A stretch of DNA of 64,000 nucleotides from the NCBI GenBank assembly GCA_020622085.1, contig JAHRYM010000001.1, forward strand, positions 1,839,620-1,903,619, in the 5' to 3' direction. The position numbers and the translations under genes were made by a program. Under the pieces are notes generated by a model. It was not told the DNA's origin, did no database searches, and saw only the letters and a program-made list of their open reading frames with translations. Of this stretch, positions 60,405 through 64,000 are shown piece after piece; within the stretch, counting starts at the first letter, position 1, and the number at the start of each line of letters is the position of its first letter. Source of the DNA: Paracoccaceae bacterium (GTDB lineage: Bacteria; Pseudomonadota; Alphaproteobacteria; Rhodobacterales; Rhodobacteraceae).

Positions 60405-60911
60405 TCACCCCCGCGGAACATGAGCGAAGCGGGCGCGCAAGGCGTCATTGACGGCGGGCGTGACGAATTTCGAAACATCCCCGCCCAGGCGCGCGATTTC
60501 CTTGACCAGCTTCGAGGCAATCGCCTGCCGCCGCGCGTCGGCCATCAGGAAGACGGTTTCGATCGACGAATCAAGCGCGCGGTTCATGCCGACCATCTGG
60601 AATTCGTATTCGAAATCCGCCACCGCCCGCAGGCCGCGGACGATGACCGTGGCGCCAACGTCGCGGGCGCAGTCGATCAGCAGGTTTTCAAACGGGTGAA
60701 CGACGATTTCGCCGCCGCAGCGAGCCGCGATCGGCGCGCATTCCTCCTCGACCATGGCGACGCGCTCCTCAAGCCCGAACAGCGGCCCCTTGTCGCGGTT
60801 GATCGCCACGCCGATCACCAGACGGTCGACAAGCGCCATGGCGCGCTGGATGATGTCGACGTGACCCAGCGTTATGGGATCGAAGGTTCCCGGATACAGC
60901 CCGATGCGCAA
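60405..60911 (-). CDS. coaD: phosphopantetheine adenylyltransferase
   Basis: This 168-residue nucleotidyltransferase converts 4'-phosphopantetheine and ATP to dephospho-CoA, the fourth step of coenzyme A synthesis. The N-terminal nucleotide motif is GTFDPITLGH (residues 8-17). The VIVRGLRAVADFEYE and C-terminal SKLVKEIARLGG segments are characteristic. Length is normal. It is convergent with the second gap gene. Confidence 0.96.
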   Translation of the reverse strand: MRIGLYPGTFDPITLGHVDIIQRAMALVDRLVIGVAINRDKGPLFGLEERVAMVEEECAPIAARCGGEIVVHPFENLLIDCARDVGATVIVRGLRAVADFEYEFQMVGMNRALDSSIETVFLMADARRQAIASKLVKEIARLGGDVSKFVTPAVNDALRARFAHVPRG

Positions 60912-60992
60912 AGCGATCCCTCTCCTCGGCAGTCACCGGCGACACGCAACAATATTGCGCGTGGAAATGCAAGTGCCGCGAAAGGCCGATCG

Positions 60993-61427
60993 TCAGTTGC
61001 CCGCTATCATGCCCTCCAGTGCGTCCCGCTCCATCTTCAGCTCTGACAGCCGCGCGGCAACCACGTCACCGATCGAGATGAGGCCAATCATCCGGCCGTC
61101 GCGCACCACCGGCATGTGGCGGAAGCGGCCATTGGTCATCAGTTCCAGAATCTCCTGCGCGTCGTCCTCGGGCGCACAGACGACAATATTGCGCGTCATC
61201 AGCTCCTCGACGCGGTCGGTCAGGCATTCCGGGCCGCGGCGGCCAAGATCGCGCACGATGTCACGCTCCGACAGGATCCCCAGCGCCCGTTCCCCGTCGT
61301 CCGACACCACAAGCGCGCCAAACCGCCGCTCGGCCAGAAGACGTGCTGCATCCGCCACGCTCGACCCCGGCATCACGGTGGTGACTTTTCCAACCGGTTT
61401 TGCACGCAGGATTTGATGAACCTTCAT
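60993..61427 (-). CDS. twin CBS-domain protein
   Basis: This 144-residue protein consists of two CBS domains (about residues 8-62 and 75-130) and a short C-terminal helix. CBS pairs bind adenosyl ligands such as AMP, ATP or NADH and usually regulate a partner. No partner domain is fused here. AAAGGAGG precedes the ATG at 61427; an in-frame upstream Met is less likely. A role as an energy-status sensor is possible but unproven. Confidence 0.87.
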   Translation of the reverse strand: MKVHQILRAKPVGKVTTVMPGSSVADAARLLAERRFGALVVSDDGERALGILSERDIVRDLGRRGPECLTDRVEELMTRNIVVCAPEDDAQEILELMTNGRFRHMPVVRDGRMIGLISIGDVVAARLSELKMERDALEGMIAGN

Positions 61428-61483
61428 GGGCGCCTCCTTTGCATCGGAACAGGGTTTCATGGTTGAACGGACGCGATTTTCTG

Positions 61484-62374
61484 TCAAGCCAAGGCTTCCA
61501 GCCGTGCCAGTTCGCGCCGGAATTCCCCCACGAATGCCTCGGCAAAGCGCGAAAGCCGGTCGAGCCTGCGATCATCGGCGTGGCGAATGAGCCAGAAGCT
61601 GCGGCGAAGGCTGATGCGGTCGATCATCACCCGCCGGAGTTCGGGGGCGAAGGGAACGGCGAAATCATGGACGACGCCGATGCCCGCACCCGCGCGCAAC
61701 CAGTTGAACTGCACCGAGACGGAGTTCGACGCCAACGCCACGGTGCCGGCGCCCACCTCGGCCAGATAGTCCAGTTCCTTGTCGAAGATCATGTCGGGGA
61801 TATATCCGACCAGCCGGTGGTTTCGCAGATCCGCCGGGGTATTGATCGGCGGGTTCCGGTGCAGATACTCCTCCGATGCCGCAAGATGCAGCTGGTAATC
61901 CGCCAGCCGTTGCACCATGACACGCCCGGCCGAAGGCCGGCTGACCGCCACCGCCATGTCGGCCTCGCGCCGGGACAGGTTGAAGACCCGGGGCAGCGCG
62001 ATGATCTGCACCTCGAGCCCGGGGTTTTCGTCGCAAAGCCGGGCGCAGACCTGCGGCAACAGGAAGTTGGCGCAGCCATCCGGCGCCCCGATGCGGATCT
62101 GGCCCGACAGCCTTTCGGTATCGCCCTGCAGCGCGTCCGACGCTCCCTGCACGCCCTGCTCGACCGTGACCGCGTGGACGAGCAGCCTTTGCCCGCCTTC
62201 CGTCAGCGCATAGCCCTGCGGCGATTTCACGAACAGCGCCGTCGCGCAGGCTTCCTCCAGCCGGGCGATGCGCCGCCCCACCGTCGCCGGATCAAGCCGC
62301 AGCACCTTGCCCGCGCCTGTCAGGCTGTCGCTGCGCGCCACCGCCAGAAACACCCGCAGATCGTCCCAGTCCAT
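61484..62374 (-). CDS. LysR-family transcriptional regulator
   Basis: This 296-residue regulator has an N-terminal helix-turn-helix (about residues 5-62, SLTGAGKVLRLDPATVGRRIARLE) and an effector-binding domain (about 90-290). It is divergent from mmsA with 126 bp between starts, so it is the probable regulator of valine/inositol-type catabolism through mmsA. The gap is AT-rich for this genome, including GTAAATTTGCAAGAC, but no single clear T-N11-A site stood out. Confidence 0.87.
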   Translation of the reverse strand: MDWDDLRVFLAVARSDSLTGAGKVLRLDPATVGRRIARLEEACATALFVKSPQGYALTEGGQRLLVHAVTVEQGVQGASDALQGDTERLSGQIRIGAPDGCANFLLPQVCARLCDENPGLEVQIIALPRVFNLSRREADMAVAVSRPSAGRVMVQRLADYQLHLAASEEYLHRNPPINTPADLRNHRLVGYIPDMIFDKELDYLAEVGAGTVALASNSVSVQFNWLRAGAGIGVVHDFAVPFAPELRRVMIDRISLRRSFWLIRHADDRRLDRLSRFAEAFVGEFRRELARLEALA

Positions 62375-62500
62375 CGCCGCACCTGCATTACTGCAAAACC
62401 ATTCTGAAAAACTGTCGCTGTTCCATGTAAATTTGCAAGACTATAACCATGGCATCATCATGGATCGACGCAAGACGCGCATCCGAAGGAAGGAGCAGCC

Positions 62501-64000
62501 ATGAATGAGCTTGGACACTGGATCAACGGCAAGCAGGTGAAGGGCACGTCGGGCCGTTTCGCCGATGTCTACAACCCGGCCACCGGCGAGGTTCAGGCGC
62601 GGCTGGCCCTGGCCAGCAAGGCCGAGCTGGATGCGGCCGTGGCCGACGCGGCTGTTGCACAGGTAAAATGGGGCGCCACCAACCCGCAGCGCCGGGCACG
62701 GGTGATGATGGAATTCGTGCGGCTTCTGAACCGCGACATGGACAAGCTGGCCGAGGCGCTGTCATCGGAACATGGCAAGACCTTCCCCGATGCGAAGGGC
62801 GACATCCAGCGCGGGCTTGAGGTGATCGAGTTCTGCATCGGTGCGCCGCACCTGCTGAAGGGTGAATTCACCGACAGCGCCGGTCCCGGCATCGACATGT
62901 ATTCGATGCGCCAGCCGATCGGCGTGGCCGCCGGCATCACGCCCTTCAACTTCCCGGCGATGATCCCGATGTGGAAGATGGGCCCGGCGCTGGCCTGCGG
63001 CAACGCCTTCATCCTGAAACCGTCCGAGCGCGATCCGTCCGTGCCCTTGATGCTGGCCGAACTGATGCAGGAAGCGGGCCTGCCCGATGGCGTGCTGCAA
63101 GTGATCAACGGCGACAAGGAATCGGTCGACGCGATCCTCGACAATCCGCAAATCGCGGGCGTGGGCTTCGTCGGCTCGACCCCGATCGCCGAATACATCT
63201 ACACCCGCGGCTGCGCGAACGGCAAACGCGTGCAATGCTTCGGCGGCGCCAAGAACCACATGATCATCATGCCCGATGCCGACATGGATCAGGCGGCCGA
63301 TGCGCTGGTCGGCGCGGGCTATGGTGCGGCGGGCGAACGCTGCATGGCGATCTCGGTCGCGGTGCCGGTGGGGGATGCCACCGCCGATGCGCTGATCGAG
63401 CGACTGATCCCGCGGATCGAAAAGCTGAAGGTCGGCCCCTTCACCGCCGGCAACGATGTCGACTACGGGCCCGTTGTAACCGCTGCCGCCCGCGAGAAGA
63501 TCCTCGGTCTGGTCGAGACGGGCATCAAACAGGGCGCAAAGCTGGTGGTCGACGGCCGCAACTTCAAGCTCCAGGGCTATGAAAACGGCTTCTTCGTCGG
63601 CCCGCACCTCTTTGACCACGTCACCCGCGACATGGACATCTACAAGCAGGAAATCTTCGGCCCGGTGCTTTCGACCGTTCGCGCCAAGACCTATGAAGAG
63701 GCGCTGTCCTATGCCATGGACCACGAATACGGCAATGGCACCGCGATCTTCACCCGCGACGGCGACACCGCGCGCGACTTCGCGCATCGCATCAACATCG
63801 GCATGATCGGGATCAACGTGCCGATCCCGGTGCCGCTGGCCTACCATACCTTCGGCGGATGGAAGAAATCAGGGTTTGGCGATCTGAACCAGCATGGACC
63901 CGACGCCTTCCGGTTCTACACGCGGACCAAGACCATCACTTCGCGCTGGCCGAGTGGAATCAAGGAAGGTGCGGCGCTGAACTTCAAGCAGATGGATTGA
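62501..64000 (+). CDS. mmsA: CoA-acylating methylmalonate-semialdehyde dehydrogenase
   Basis: This 499-residue aldehyde dehydrogenase converts methylmalonate or malonate semialdehyde to propionyl- or acetyl-CoA in valine, thymine and inositol breakdown. Catalytic Cys281 lies in GAAGERCMA. The general-base Glu of hydrolytic aldehyde dehydrogenases is absent (GGAKNH at 249-253), as expected for the CoA-dependent type. The TGA is the last three bases of the window. AAGGAGCAGCC precedes the start. A divergent LysR gene lies upstream; other mms genes would be expected beyond the edge. Confidence 0.95.
   Translation: MNELGHWINGKQVKGTSGRFADVYNPATGEVQARLALASKAELDAAVADAAVAQVKWGATNPQRRARVMMEFVRLLNRDMDKLAEALSSEHGKTFPDAKGDIQRGLEVIEFCIGAPHLLKGEFTDSAGPGIDMYSMRQPIGVAAGITPFNFPAMIPMWKMGPALACGNAFILKPSERDPSVPLMLAELMQEAGLPDGVLQVINGDKESVDAILDNPQIAGVGFVGSTPIAEYIYTRGCANGKRVQCFGGAKNHMIIMPDADMDQAADALVGAGYGAAGERCMAISVAVPVGDATADALIERLIPRIEKLKVGPFTAGNDVDYGPVVTAAAREKILGLVETGIKQGAKLVVDGRNFKLQGYENGFFVGPHLFDHVTRDMDIYKQEIFGPVLSTVRAKTYEEALSYAMDHEYGNGTAIFTRDGDTARDFAHRINIGMIGINVPIPVPLAYHTFGGWKKSGFGDLNQHGPDAFRFYTRTKTITSRWPSGIKEGAALNFKQMD

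Overview
This window is chromosomal DNA of a GC-rich alphaproteobacterium, most likely a member of the Rhodobacteraceae. Four things point there: the run trpG-trpD-(ung)-trpC-moaC-moeA-lexA-comEC-gltX-gltA, LexA boxes of the alphaproteobacterial type (GTTC-N7-GTTC), a CckA-type cell-cycle kinase behind a CtrA-type box, and a B12-dependent class II ribonucleotide reductase. No phage, CRISPR array, insertion sequence or rRNA was seen. One tRNA gene (Pro, UGG) is present.

Layout. 1-1 kb: N-terminal part of a membrane-anchored Ala/Pro-rich protein, probably a divergent polysaccharide deacetylase. 1.1-6.7 kb: tightly coupled operon for tryptophan and molybdenum cofactor synthesis with a uracil-DNA glycosylase inside it, then lexA behind a triple LexA box. 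6.7-23 kb: housekeeping genes (comEC, gltX, gltA, recA, cckA, an rsmB-type methyltransferase, a 3-oxoadipyl-CoA-type thiolase, guaB, a glutamine amidotransferase, a TDT-family transporter, a small EF-hand protein). 22.3-25.6 kb: a LysR regulator divergent from an MttB-like methyltransferase, then a thioesterase.

25.5-43.4 kb is the accessory and most interesting part. It looks like a locus for degrading indolic and aromatic compounds by way of isatin and anthranilate. It holds an isatin-hydrolase-like enzyme, a MarR regulator and both subunits of an indolepyruvate ferredoxin oxidoreductase. It also holds an LLM flavin monooxygenase, a winged-helix regulator, a 2-aminobenzoyl-CoA (anthraniloyl-CoA) monooxygenase/reductase, an SDR, a second MarR, an enoyl-CoA hydratase, an acyl-CoA dehydrogenase, a thioesterase, a RidA protein and an aminobenzoate/benzoate-CoA ligase. 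The inferred flow is isatin -> isatinate -> anthranilate -> anthraniloyl-CoA -> dearomatised CoA ester -> beta-oxidation-like steps. The locus is partly decayed. A phytoene-dehydrogenase-like FAD oxidoreductase survives as an N-terminal remnant on one strand and a C-terminal remnant on the other, on either side of the isatin hydrolase gene. An ABC-transporter ATPase is a frameshifted fragment, and a 3-hydroxyacyl-CoA dehydrogenase gene is frameshifted.

43.4-64 kb: core genes again. These are a NYN/PIN-type nuclease, nrdJ with candidate NrdR boxes, tRNA-Pro, a DUF192 protein overlapping a twin cold-shock-domain protein, pdxH, fabI, a LysE-type exporter, a xanthine-type phosphoribosyltransferase, a DUF2127 protein, an aminotransferase, a PpiD-like foldase, trpE, two GAPDH genes in tandem with different cofactor signatures, coaD, a CBS protein, a LysR regulator and mmsA, which ends at the last base of the window.
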